From Amoebidium appalachense (taxonomy: Eukaryota > Ichthyosporea): a stretch of DNA of 64,000 nucleotides. The DNA is taken from the NCBI GenBank assembly GCA_963693365.1, contig CAVNZM010000001.1:3162001-3226000 (forward strand), given 5' to 3'. Of this stretch, positions 13,209 to 25,403 are shown piece by piece. A model generated the notes under the pieces. The model did no database searches. It saw only the letters and a program-made list of their open reading frames with translations, and had not been told where the DNA came from. Position 1 is the first letter of the stretch. Each line of letters starts with the position of its first letter. A program made the translations under genes and the position numbers.

Positions 13209-13857
13209 AAAAAGGCGTTCTAATAATTCACTTCACTTTCGTTCTCACTCTTTCTCTCCCATGCCAGGCTTCTTTTCGTCCTTACAATCTCTAAATATCT
13301 TAATCACACCATGAACATAATCACTATTAACAACAATATTGCTATTATTCTTATTTCTGCTATTCCATTTATAGTATCATATCAACGATTACTACTCATA
13401 TTACACCCTTTAACTATTTATAAGGATTCACACCTTCACCGCTCTGCTGTGTTTCAACCTCTGCCCCCGCCTCCTCGGCCACACCCACACCCCTCACAGT
13501 GACCTCATAGTGCAGCACGTCAGCCTCATTGATCACCCCATCCGATTCGGGTCGCTCCTGCTCCACGAGCCGGCCCGAACCGGTCTGCCTCCCGCTTCCG
13601 CGTGGACCCAACGGCGTCTGTTTAGCGCTGCCACGACCGCTATTGGTCGCTTTGGCACCACCCAGAGTGCTCTTTGCACTGTTGTTGCGTGGTGTTTGTG
13701 TTTGCAATTGATCGATTGCAGGGCCAGAGTGTGTGCTGCCGACATCTGGAGCCACAAAGCTCTCATTCTCACCGACCTCAAAGTGTGTCCATTCTCGCTC
13801 CATCTCCCGTTGCGTCATGGGAGACCGGAACGCCCCGTCCTCGCGGTCGTTGGAGAC

Positions 13858-13905
<48 letters not shown>

Positions 13906-14211
13906 GTTGTAGTAGTTAGTGGTGGTGGTAGCGGTGGGAAGGGGGAAGGGGGGGGGGGGGGGGGGGGGGGGGGGAGGTAGGAAAGAAGGAGCAACCACAT
14001 ATCAGTAAGAAACAAGGCAATAACCACAACAGATGCACGAGTGTACGGGCCGAAATCGGGAATGTGAATGAAGGCACACAAAAGCCTAACTTGTCCCCAC
14101 GTATGCCATTGGGTCTTTACACAGGGATAGTGTGGCGGTGCTTGAGTGTTGCCGAAAGGAGCAGGTAAGAGGGTTCTGTACATTATGAAGTGATAAGAGT
14201 ACACAATTCCG

Positions 14212-14250
<39 letters not shown>

Positions 14251-14269
14251 TTCAAATGCACACAACAAC

Positions 14270-14308
<39 letters not shown>

Positions 14309-15345
14309 AGAAAACGAAACGAGAGAGAAGAAAGAAAGACACAAAACAAAAACCAAAACACAAAAAAGCCACCCACATTGTGCTCTTCCTATTCTGCCGT
14401 CTTCGGTTCACCGTGCCAGGTGGGGGCTTCTTTGCCGACGAGTGCTCCGGTATTCTGGGCACCTTCGATTTGACCAACTGCAGCCCACGGGGAGGGCTAC
14501 CCTCAACACTCCCCCCCTGCACACTTTCACCCTCCTCTCCATCTCCCTCCCCGACCTCTACCCCTACCCCTATTCCCTGGGTTTGACCCCTTGTTGCTTT
14601 AGTGATGCTTGCGGCCATCTGCACAAAGGCCATCTCTGCTTCCTCCTCTGGGGATTTGGGGCCCGATCCCTGCGCCTGTGTGTGTGGAGGAAGGGTAAAG
14701 TTTGTTAGTGGGGGACCTAGAAGTGTGTGTGCATGTGCATGTGTGTGTGTGTGTGCATGTGTGTGTGTGTGTGTGTGTGTGTGCGTGCGTGTGTGCATGC
14801 ACGTGCGAGAGTGTGTGGGCTTGTGTTTATATGGATAGACCCTTCCCCTATCCCCCCCCTCGTGTTGCGTGCAGCGCAAGAAGTGGCTGTGAGTGTTGTG
14901 TGTGTGTGCGCGCGCGTGTGTGTGGGGGTTTGCATGCGTCATAAAGTACGAAATAAACAAGAACAACGGATAACACGATGCAGAATGCAAACCATACATA
15001 AAGAGTATGCATAAGGAGCAGAGCCCATCCTCAGGGGGGGGGGCCTCGTCATCCACAGTATCCGAGTTTCGACCCATTCACCTCGTTAACGAAACCCGAC
15101 TCAGATACTGCTTCACTTGAACATGGGTGGGTCACCCGTCTTGATCAGAGACGAGCAGGGTTACTTATGCAGGCAAGGGCAGTGGGAAAGGCCGGGGGTT
15201 AAAGTTGCAGCGGTCAGCAGAAGCAAGAAAAATGGGGTGGGGTGGGGGGGGGGGGGGGGGAGATTGAACGACCATTTGCTGGTTATTTTTGTTGAGCATT
15301 ATGCAATCTGTTTACATAACTCGGGTGTCCATGCCCTCGGGACAT

Positions 15346-15409
<64 letters not shown>

Positions 15410-15676
15410 ACAGTAATGCAAAATACTGGGACGGGCATGAACAAAAAACACAGTAACAAAAACTGTGCGGCGGTTGATGAAACTTAAACATTATAAAACA
15501 CAAGCATGCAACACACTACCACACACAAACAGCTCTCCAGCCACCCCCCCCCCCCCCCCCCCCCCCCCCAAAAAAAGGTTGATAGACAACCACATGCTAA
15601 CACACATTACCCTCCACAACCAACGCTCCCCCCTCCCCTCCCCCCCCCCCCCCCCCCCCGCCCTTCCCCTCTCCCC

Positions 15677-15711
<35 letters not shown>

Positions 15712-16627
15712 CCCCCCCCCCTTTCTTACGCTCTTTCAACAACTCCCTCCTCACCTGTGACTCAGCCTGTGAAGATCCCACCAGCGACATATCAGCAGTG
15801 AAAATACTCAAATCACCTCCCGCACCTGGCGCCTCCTCTCCCACCGGCACGAAAACACGTGCGGAATTAACGTTGAAATGCGAAACGGTAGGAATAGTTT
15901 GGGGAGTAGGATCCGGGCTGCGCCTGAGAGAGGCCGGTGTCTCCATTAGAGAAAGCTCATCGTTTTCATCCTCCGATTCGGGTTGAGATTCGGGTTCAGT
16001 TTCCGGTTCCGAGTCGCTCGGCCCGAGTATGAACGTCTGGTTCATCATCGACTCCTGCTGCCTTCTAGCGTGTTCCCTCTTCCTCTCCTTTTCCAACCGC
16101 CTCTCTCTTTCACCCTCCGACTCGCTCGATGAATCATCTAAGTTCATCATCGTGGGGTTGAACAGTGCCCCATGACCCTGACTGCCTCCCCGGTGTGGCG
16201 CTGTGAAAAGAAAATCCGCATGAACCCTTATTAGCAAAATGTAAAATCCTCCCCCCCCCCCCCCCCCCTTTCCCCACCCCGATCCTCCCTCCTTTAAATG
16301 TACCATCAAAACTCCCTCACCCGCTTACACCATCATTTTGCAGACCCCACCACCCGCTCCCTCCGCTTCCCCATCGAGGTTAAAGTCAATAAGGGTGCTA
16401 TGTATGCGTAGCAAATGACCACCACACATAGCACCAGGACAAGTTCATTGATAGCAGTGTTTAGCAGCGCACGCCCCTCCCCCCCTCCCCAGTAAACACA
16501 CCCACAAACGTTACCTAACCACTGCCGTGAGACAGTGCTACACCAGTGTTAACCTTTTTAAGAATGTGGCATCATACAATGTAACATCCTCCCCCCCACA
16601 ACCACTCCACTTCACGTCCCTCCTCCA

Positions 16628-16671
<44 letters not shown>

Positions 16672-16906
16672 ACACTCACACATCTTATTTTCCTCCCGAA
16701 ACCACCATGCCAGCAATTTTTTTAAAAAAAAGAAAGAAAGAAAAAAAGAAAAAAAAAAATCTGGGAAAGGAATAAACGGATAGGCGGGCGGGCGGGCAGG
16801 GGGGAGGGGGGGGATATTCGGAAGGGCCCAGTTACCTTTTTGCATCAGTAACTGCAGCTGGCCGAGACCCAGCCGGGCCAGGGCACTTGAGACACCATCT
16901 CCCTCA
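5411..16906 (-). CDS. CENP-C / Mif2 centromere protein homologue (5' end unresolved, one frameshift)
   Basis: CENP-C binds centromeric nucleosomes through the CENP-C motif and dimerises through a C-terminal cupin. Exons, 5' to 3' on the minus strand: 16906-16836, 16200-15755, 14675-14377, 13858-13434, 13075-11263, 10407-10096, 9677-9579, 8656-8565, 7934-7769, about 7105-6955, 6372-6279, 5481-5411 (stop TGA). Exon 9677-9579 encodes [17 protein letters not shown], a very good CENP-C motif. The last three coding exons give [28 protein letters not shown] and [20 protein letters not shown], the order of the Mif2/CENP-C cupin strands. Phases agree across all junctions except the entry to 7105-6955, which has no clear AG. 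Exon 13075-11263 codes for about 600 Lys/Glu-rich residues and needs one base removed from a G8 run. Total is about 1340 residues. The first exon is uncertain; a 14-nt candidate starts with ATG at 17813. Confidence 0.85.
5990..6220. repeat. Alternating (GA)n and G(n) blocks
   Basis: At least five GA arrays alternate with G homopolymers of 14-31 bases. They lie in the last intron of CENP-C (on the sense strand CT and C). Confidence 0.95.
6667..6765. repeat. G(n) followed by (GA)n
   Basis: A G-run of about 25 is followed by about 35 GA units, in a CENP-C intron. Confidence 0.95.
7105..7176. repeat. (TG)n array next to a CENP-C cupin exon
   Basis: On the sense (minus) strand this is (CA)n ending where the cupin exon begins. 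The expected AG acceptor is not present at the join. In frame the array would read His-Thr repeats. Confidence 0.9.
8659..8830. repeat. (TG)n, (GCAT)n/(GTAT)n, (TG)n, then G(44)
   Basis: Compound microsatellite upstream on the sense strand of the CENP-C exon 8656-8565. It contains GCAT/GTAT tetranucleotide repeats (about 8719-8751) and a G44 run (8787-8830). On the minus strand the (CA)n forms the splice acceptor. Confidence 0.95.
9451..9573. repeat. (GA)n then T(22)G(27)
   Basis: About 29 GA units are followed by a T-run and a G-run that ends five bases from the CENP-C motif exon donor. Confidence 0.95.
9579..9677 (-). other. CENP-C motif exon
   Basis: A 99-nt exon after the acceptor TATCTTTACAG, in phase 1 on both sides. 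It encodes [19 protein letters not shown] and a short hydrophobic tail. Arginine anchors, the P-x-x-Y-W core and the acidic residue after it match the nucleosome-binding CENP-C motif. The intron behind it begins GTATA and passes at once into a C-run then an A-run. Confidence 0.9.
10040..10094. repeat. (CA)n array forming a CENP-C splice donor
   Basis: On the minus strand the intron after exon 10407-10096 begins directly as (GT)n of about 27 units. Confidence 0.93.
12505..12800 (-). repeat. Coding minisatellite: [13 protein letters not shown](R/Q)-E-rich repeat in CENP-C
   Basis: In the large charged exon, a unit of about 28 residues reading [13 protein letters not shown] followed by a run of Glu and REVEK is repeated about four times. 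The copies degenerate at both ends, so the DNA is an expanded coding tandem repeat with a period of about 84 bp. Confidence 0.75.
13860..13897. repeat. (TG)n array forming a CENP-C splice acceptor
   Basis: On the minus strand this is (CA)n ending in CACAG, immediately before exon 13858-13434. Confidence 0.93.
14213..14298. repeat. C(38) ... A(28) tract
   Basis: A C-run of about 38 is followed by a short unique spacer and an A-run of about 28, in a CENP-C intron. Confidence 0.93.
14933..15056 (-). repeat. Dispersed repeat family A, copy 1
   Basis: Read on the minus strand it contains CTGAGGATGGGCTCTGCT, then TATGCATACTCTTTATGTAT and TTTGCATTCTGCATCGTGTT, and ends TTTATGACGCATGCAAACCCCC. It matches the plus-strand copy at 49621-49746 almost base for base over the first 90 positions. 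Confidence 0.85.
15347..15412. repeat. C(49) followed by (AC)n
   Basis: A long C-run joins a short CA array in a CENP-C intron. Confidence 0.93.
15545..15722. repeat. C-rich tract with several long C homopolymers
   Basis: C-runs at about 15545-15569 (followed by A7), 15640-15659 and 15679-15720, in the CENP-C intron between exons 16200-15755 and 14675-14377. Confidence 0.9.
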
Positions 16907-17517
16907 CTGCATGGGTAATAACAAACTCAGTGAGCAAGGCTACAACGTGTCTGCAAAAACATGAAGGGTGACTTGCCCACTAGCAGACGAGGCAGATTCG
17001 TGTGGCAGGAATGGACTATATTTTACGGTTTCACAGAGAGAAAATCAAAATGATGGACAGAGTTGGTGGTAGGGTGTACACGTTTTGCGTTTATTGTAGA
17101 CCTGCTCAAAAATATTTCTGTGCTCATGTATGTGTGCCTGTGCTAACATGTAGACGTGTGTGTGTGTGTGTGTCTGTCTGTCTGTGTGTGTGTGTGTATG
17201 TACGCGCGCGCGAGCAGGCGCAACGTGTGTACGCGGGTAGATGGGCATGGGGACCGAGGCAAAACGGAAACAGTTGTTCTCTGCGCGTGAAAAACAGTTG
17301 TTGAAACCCAATCTTCCCTACATGGGGGGAGACACTATTCCACCAGCCGACACTTCAGAAAAAGAAAACTGTCGGCATAGACCACCACAATCACACCCTT
17401 TTTGCAGACTCAACCCTCCCCCTCCCCCTTTCCACCCCCCCCCCCCCCCCCCCCCCCCCCTTCACAAAAGAAAAAAAAAACAACAACAAAAAGAACAACA
17501 ATCAACAGCCCCAACAG

Positions 17518-17550
<33 letters not shown>

Positions 17551-18777
17551 TTCCCAACAAAAAAAACAAAAAAAAAACATAAATGCACACATCCGCCAAA
17601 AAGCCCTCCTGCTCTTGGCGACACTACGCATGTTGCCGGGTATGGGAAAGTGGGGAATGTTATGATGCAATGAAATGGTGGGTCAAGTTTTCGTAAACAC
17701 ATCATGATCTTTTTACTCGTGTGCAAATTTCTTTTCCTGCTTGCGGGCAATTAGCACTGGTTTCAGGTAAACTTGGCAAAGAAAACACTAAACACCAACC
17801 TTGCTTGAAGCATGGTTGCGCTCGGCCCCACAAGAGCTGGCAAGCTCCCACCGGCTTTGCTTTTACACTTATGCTGTCTGTCGAGCTACCACCTGACCGT
17901 GTGACGAGAAAACAGACGGCATTGAGCGACCACTAGGCGCTAGGAGACTTCTGAAGGCTTGAAGTTCCGAGTAGATTCAAGAAAGCGTTCAGGAATAACC
18001 AAGAACACACGGCAACGGTGATCCCAAGCTCATTCAAACTTCTGAAACACTTGTTATAAAGGGCGGGGCAAAAAAAAAGGATCCGACACCTTCAGCTAAT
18101 AAAAATCTAGTGATCCCTCATTGCACCACTTCGAACCACTAACAAAACTCTTCGACCAAAACCTGAGTTCGTTTTCAAGTTCCCAGCCACCCAAAAACTT
18201 CGGTACTAGTCACGCCCATGTAAGTAGTTTTTCCTGCGATCGGAGGTGACAACTCGCACAGAGTTCGAAAACTTTGAGTTTCGCACAGACTTTCTCTCAT
18301 AGAGCTGAGCAAAGTTCACTTGCAATTGCAGCCAGTAACGGTCAAATCAGTGGGCCAAGAAATCTGAAATCTGGCGCCTAAATGGTAACTATTTTTAGGT
18401 TCACATTGAAACAAATATTATTTCCTTCGTCACACAAAACCCAACGTAAAACCAGAAAAATTTAGCTTAAAACATTCTTTATAGCGATTAAATGTATATA
18501 TTAGTACTTTTCTTTTTTAATGGTTGTGTCTTTATGGTAGAATCTGTTTCAAGGCAGTGACGTCACTCTCTAAATTTAGATCAGGGCCAGGCTTATGGTG
18601 CTTGCGTCATCACGGCAGGTGACACCGTACTGATGTCGTTTCACATTTCAAATATCGCGCGTTTTGACCAATCCGTGATATTTCACCAATCAAAGCACGA
18701 TTTGACCGAAAATCCGAATTTGCACGAGTAGAAAATCGACACGAAATCACCTGGCACCGACCATTTTGGACACACAC
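16907..18777. other. Divergent 5' region between CENP-C and exportin-2
   Basis: 16907-17600 still holds C-runs (17437-17460, 17519-17550), an A-rich tract and a short TG array, and probably the first CENP-C intron. From about 17640 to 18780 the sequence is free of long simple repeats, the longest such stretch in the 5' half of the window. No coding frame was recognised in it. With CENP-C on the minus strand and exportin-2 on the plus strand it is the likely shared promoter. Confidence 0.65.
18664..18692. promoter_or_regulatory. Paired CCAAT boxes in the CENP-C / exportin-2 divergent promoter
   Basis: GACCAATCC (CCAAT at 18668-18672) and CACCAATCA (18686-18690) are spaced 18 bp apart, about 100-180 bp upstream of the 5' UTR exon of exportin-2. 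NF-Y sites of this kind often occur in bidirectional and cell-cycle promoters. Function here is inferred. Confidence 0.45.
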
Positions 18778-18870
18778 ACAGAACACACGGAGGTTGAGGA
18801 CACGTTTTTTCTAACAGTTTTTCCTCTACAGAGTGAAAGTTTATAGGGTGAAAAGAAAGAAACCGGACAG
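18778..18870 (+). other. Putative 5' UTR exon of exportin-2
   Basis: A strong donor (GGACAG|GTAAGA) at 18871 pairs with the acceptor CCCTTTCAG|ATG at 19214/19215, which abuts the start codon. The coding sequence therefore begins exactly at an exon start, and a leader exon must lie upstream. The 5' edge of this exon is a guess. Confidence 0.5.
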
Positions 18871-19214
18871 GTAAGAGGCGTGTATTGATATGGTTTTTGT
18901 CTGGTCGATGATTGCATCTTCCAAACTTATACTGATGTAGCTTCTGGTCTAAGCTTGTGGCACGTGCTCTTTCTCGTGTTTCTCACCAGTTGTTGGCAAC
19001 CTTCAAACAGCAGTTTTATTTGGCCAGGGGTCTTGAAGGCAGACAGACAAAACTGTTTTAATATCATCATGGGTTTCGACCGTTACTGGACCTGTGCTGA
19101 CTATTTGTGTGGGATCACGTGGAGCGGAGCTTTTCTAAGCTGATGCGTTGTGCCATGCGATTAGTCCAGGTGCCGAGGGTTGCTCTTGTACCCTAACTAT
19201 TGTTTCCCTTTCAG

Positions 19215-19337
19215 ATGGCCAACGATCAAATGCTCCAGCTGCTTGCCGGGCAGCTGGGCCAGACTTTGTCCCCAGACCCCACTGTGCGCCGCTCAGGTAT
19301 ATAGGGGTGGACAGTGACATGGTTACCACACGTGTAT

Positions 19338-19414
<77 letters not shown>

Positions 19415-21489
19415 TAAGTAGCGCTTTTTGCAGCCGTCGTTTAAGTACAAGGACACAAGCACTTGCTTGTACTTTCACCATCACAAAGCCCGCTCCCCCC
19501 CCCCCTCCCCCCCTCACACACACACACACGCGTACGCACACACGTACACACAGCGTTTATTTATTTTTGGGTTTAGAAAGAAAGAGGAGCACTTGTGCAA
19601 CCTGCAGTCGGCCTGGCCATTACATACAACAGAAGGAGTTTGCTCTTGGATTGCCCTGACTCATACGTCTCAAACTCTTCTTGCGTTGGCCATTCTGTCT
19701 CCCCCCCCCTCTCCCCCCTCCACCCACCTGCTGGGGGTGTGTTTCTGTCGGCTAGTGTACGGTATCTTTTTGGCGCCATCGGTTTCTTGGTGTGTATAAA
19801 AAGCTACGAAGATGAGACGGTCTGTAGTGTTGGTGGTGTTAGTTCCATGGGTCGGGTTGGTCAGAAGATGGGTAGCTGTGCACGGGGAAGGCAGGAATCA
19901 AAGGGGGAGGCGGGGGAGGGGGAGGGGGGCTTCAGGAGTGGGGAGGTTCAAAAGGAAGGGGTAGGGGGGAGGGTTCCATATCGTGCTCGTTTCCCGGGGG
20001 GGGGGGAGGGGGGGGGGCATGTGGCTGTGGCTTTGATGGTGCAGTGGTGGCGGTGGTGTGTGTATTTGGGGGTGGGAGGGGAGGGGGAGGGGCTGATCTT
20101 GTGGAAGGGCACCGAGATAAACAGGGGAGATGGGGGAAAGGGGTAGATAGAATTTAGGTAGGAAGGGATAAGGAGAGTGGGAAGGAAAAGAGGAATGGGG
20201 ACCCCGGGTGTGGGAGGGTGGGGGAGTGCACACGGGGGGTTGGGGGTGGGCAGCACCGGGGGGGGGGGGGGGGGGAGGAGAGAGAGAGAGAGAGGTTGGC
20301 AAAAACACTAAGTGTTCTTCTTTTTTCTTCCTCCCCAGCTGAGAAGGAGCTGGCAGCATTTGAGGGCAACAGTGGGTTTTCCCTTCTGCTGCTCCACCTG
20401 GTGTCCTCTGCAGAGGCACAGGCAGACATTAGGGCGGCAGCGGCAATCACTTTCAAGAACTTTGTCAAGAGGAACTGGGCTACTGTACGTGTCACGTGTG
20501 CTTGTGTGTGTGTGTGTGTGTGTGCGCGCGCGCGCGTGCTCTTTTGGTTCCGTCGGTGGGGGAAAGAAGTAAAGTTGGAGGGGGTAGGGGAGGGAGGGGG
20601 GGGGGGGGGGGGGGGGGGGGGGAGGCTGGGGAGGCTGAGCAGAGCACAAGGGAAAGGGATTGGAGGGATGTCTAGTGTGGTGTGTGTGGACCATTCCTGA
20701 AACAGGTGCGTGTGTATGCGGGGGGTATGTGGAGAGGGGGAGGGGGGGGGGGGAGCAAAATTAATGTAGGGTGTACAGGAAGGGGAAGGGGGGGAGGGGC
20801 AGGGGCAGGGGCAGGGAGCAGCCGAGGAGTGAAATAGAGAATGGGAGAATGAAGGAGTGGTGTAATGGTGGATTGGGGAGCAAGGAGGAGTTGAAGGGGG
20901 ACGGGGGGGCCAGGGGCGAGTATATAGGGTTGAGTGGAGTGGAGGTGGGGTGGGGATAGAGGAGGTAGAATGGTGTAAAAAAGAAGATGTGTATGTGTGT
21001 GTGGAGGGGCGGGTGGGGGAGGATGGGGAGCAGGTTGGAGTAGTGAAGAATGTGCGGGAGAGAGAGGTATTGAGGGTGAGTATTGCGTGTTTCTTTTTTT
21101 TTTGGGGGGGGGGGGGGGGTTGTGGAACAGGTTGTACATGAAGGGGTGGGAATGGTGTGTGCGGGAGGGTGTGTGTGTGTGTGTGTGTTGGGGGGAGCAG
21201 GGGGAGGGAGGGGTGGAATGATGCACGCTTTCAAGGGGAAGGGGGATAGCATTACACCCTGCCTCTCACCTAACCCCCCCCCCCCCCCCCCCTTCTCCGC
21301 TTGTAAGCCCCCCCCCCCCCCCCCCCCCCCCCCGGGCTACACACACACACACACACACAGACTGAGTGAGAGAGAACGCCCGGACTCTCTTTTTCACCGG
21401 CTCCAATTCACATACACCGACTCATGCATACACATCCAGAGCCTCATCTTACTCACAACCACAAGCTCATACGTCCTCCCCTCCCTCCC

Positions 21490-21520
<31 letters not shown>

Positions 21521-22035
21521 ACACACACACACTCACAACCTTCCTATACAACCACGTTCATCCCGTCCCTCCCCCCCCCCCCCCCCACCCCGCCCCTCTT
21601 TTCCACCCCCATACGGCACACACACACACACACACACATCTCATGCTCTTCTCCACCCTCACCTCCTCTCCCTGCACCACACACATCCCTCTTCTCCTCC
21701 ATAACCCCATGCAGGTGGATGGCGATGCGGGCAAGATCAGTGTTGGTGATCGGCAGCTGATCAAGCAGCACATAGTCGAGCTGATGCTGCAGGTGCCCAG
21801 CAAGCTGCAGCAGCAGCTGTCCGAGGCCGTCAGCATCATCGGTGCACAGGACTACCCCGATAACTGGTGATGTACCCTTGCATTGGGTACACATGCTTGG
21901 GGGCACAGGCACATGTGCTTGCACTTACACACAAAGAAACTTGCACTCTTGCACACATGCACACACTACACACACATACGTACGCACCTGCTTAGAACAC
22001 AGGCAGCATATACTTTGAAAAGGCATCACACTCAT

Positions 22036-22101
<66 letters not shown>

Positions 22102-22304
22102 GGGACACAGGCAACAAACGCGCTCACTCACACAAAGTCATTGCCTATACCATGTCACACTCGGAGGGATGAAATATCGTTTGTGTGTGCCTGAACACAG
22201 ACGATTGGAAAGGCACTGACGTTCAGAAGTGCCCCCACACTTTTAATGCACAGAAATCGATGGGGAAGAGGGAGAGACAAGGGAAATTGCCGCACATAAC
22301 CCCC

Positions 22305-22335
<31 letters not shown>

Positions 22336-22557
22336 AAAAGGTTAAAATATAAAGCCCCGTCCCTTCCTTGAATCTTATATTAGTGGCAGAAAAGTGTAGG
22401 AAGCAGCTGGGGAGGGGGGGGGGGGGGGGGGGGGGAGGGTGGACATGTGTGGTGTGTTTCTTTCTTTCTTTCTTTCTTTTCATTTTTTTTTTTGGGAGGA
22501 GGAGGGGGGGCCGCGGAGGGAGGGAGGAGATGCTGATATGAAGAGTAGTGCAACCAC

Positions 22558-22588
<31 letters not shown>

Positions 22589-22730
22589 GCATTTGAGCCT
22601 TTGTTTCTCCTAACTTCTGTGCATTTGTTTTTGCAGGCAGGAGCTGTTGCCCACGTTGGTGCAGAAATTGGCTTCCAACGACTTCAGCATCATCAACGGT
22701 GTGCTGCAGACTGCAAACTCCCTGTTCAAA

Positions 22731-22769
<39 letters not shown>

Positions 22770-23557
22770 TGAGTGAGTGAGTGAGTGTACGTGTGTGTGT
22801 GGTGGTGGTGGTGGTGGTGGTGGTTGTTGGGAGGAGGGAGGTGTAAGGGCATTCTGCGCCCTTGCACTTGCAGGTGTGTGATGTGTGGTGTGTTTGCGTG
22901 TTGGCACCTCTTTGTTTATCCACAAAGAGAACAATACACCTACCCCCCCCCCTTCCCCCCGCCCCCTACTCTCTCCCCAGACCTCGTTGCCGCGCCTATG
23001 TACTAGAATGTGCATGGTAGGTTGTGTAAGAAGTCTGGTGGGGGAGAAAGCGGCAGGGGGAGGGGGCGGAAGAGGGGGGGGGGGGGGTGAATGGGGAAGA
23101 GGTGTGGGTATAAAGATTTGCCAGGTTGTGATAGCATATGAACATGTATCTCATGTAATCTGATGGCGGGCAACTGGCTAATACAGATACACGTACGAGT
23201 TCAAGAGCGACCCCCTATATGCCGAGATCAAATACTCCCTGGACAACTTTGCAGACCCACTCACACAGCTGACAAAGGTACGTTTTTCCCGTTCACCTAG
23301 ATTGTATGTATGCGGGAGGGGTGGATGTATCTTTCATGCATTTCTGTATGCCCTGTGTTTATTGCTGAGGGGCTGCGGTCAGCGGCACATGTGTGTGGGT
23401 TTTGGTGGTGGTGGTGGGAGAGAGGGGGAAGGATGGGTGGTCGTTTCACATGTTAACCAACTTGAGCGGTGGGTTGGCCTGTCCCCAATACTGACCATCT
23501 AGTTCTTGCACACACATGCAAAACATGTAAAAATGCTACCCACGGGATGCATGCAAG

Positions 23558-23604
<47 letters not shown>

Positions 23605-23685
23605 ACACACACGGATGCATGCAAGAACATGCACGTGCACACACACACACATACACACGGGGTTTACGCTGTTTACTCGAGGCAA

Positions 23686-23772
<87 letters not shown>

Positions 23773-23921
23773 CATCATCGGGTCACTGGCACAGTTTGCC
23801 AATGACCGGCAGACGCTGCTGCTGCTGTTCACCCTGCTTCAGGAGATAGTCGAGATATTCTACAGCCTCAACTTCCAGGGTGAGTCCATGCAAGTTTCCC
23901 TCTGTGCGTGTGTGCGTGCCT

Positions 23922-23954
<33 letters not shown>

Positions 23955-24707
23955 TCTCTCTGCCCACTTCCCCCCATCTGTTTGATCCGTTTCCATGTCC
24001 GGGGTGCTTATTTTTTATTATTATTTTTTTTTGGGGGGGGGGGCGGGGGGGGAGGGGGGGCGGGGTAAGGAAGGGAGGCTGGCAGCACGTGTATATCTGC
24101 TCACACGCATGTGTTGGTGGGTGGGTGTGGATGTGTGGATGTGCTTGTTCGATGCATGGATGTGTGCGTGGGGGAGGATTGCTAAAAAGAAACTCCATGA
24201 GCTCGGGCAAGGTTAAGATTTATGAAACTGAAACTGTGAGGGGAGGGGGGGGGGTGGGGTTAGGTCTTTTGTCCTCTGTCTTTTATCCCTCCGCAACCCT
24301 TCCTTCACCTAAGCAAGTAAGGACAAATATGGACACCTGACACAAGGGGCGCTGCGCACCTTCACCCGTGTTGATACCTCTTCAATTTTATGTGGCATAA
24401 CCTCGCTGATGGTGTGTCATTGTCTCTCTAATGGTGCGTCTAAAATATCTCCCTAGTGGTGCATGCAATGTATTTGGCTAACAGTGCATGCAATATGTTT
24501 CTCTCGTGGTGCATGCAGTATATTTTCTCGTGGTGCATGCAATATATCTCCCTAATGGATATACAATGTATCTCCCTGATGGTATATCTACCCCCAGAAT
24601 TCCCCGAGTATTTCGAGGACCATCTTGCCGAGTGGATGGAAATGTTCCACACCATTCTGACCTACGACAACCCCCTGGTCAAGAGCGATGTAAATACCCT
24701 CCCCCCC

Positions 24708-24760
<53 letters not shown>

Positions 24761-25135
24761 TACCACCACCACTTACAACCAACAATGAAATAAAGCAAAG
24801 TAGAGAAAAGAAAAGAGCATATGAGATCTCTAACATCCAAACCCCAAACACGAGCCTGGGCACACGCACAGAAAGACACACACAAAAGAAAAAATTCACA
24901 ACCACTTTGCTGCTTTCTTCTCTTTTCCCCTGGACTTGCCGCACAATCTCTCCTTTTTGTGTTTGATTACCTGGCCCGGGTGTCTGACCCCCCCCCCCCT
25001 CCCCACACACACACACACTTCCCGTCTCACTCCTTCCCTCCTTTCGCCCGCCTTCTCTTACCTTCACACACAGACTCTCTCTCCCCCTTCCCTTTCTCTG
25101 TCCCCCCTCCCCTCTCACTCACACTCACACTCTCT

Positions 25136-25189
<54 letters not shown>

Positions 25190-25371
25190 CCCCCCCCCCC
25201 CCCCCCCCCCCCCTCTCTGTCCTTTCATTTACTGTAGGACGATGAGAGGCCCGGGCCATTCGAGAAGACCAAGGCACAGATTTGTGAGAACATTGCGCTC
25301 TATGCGTCCAAATACGATGATGAGGACACGGAGATCAAGACACACCTGCCCATGTTCGTGCAGGTACGTGT

Positions 25372-25403
<32 letters not shown>

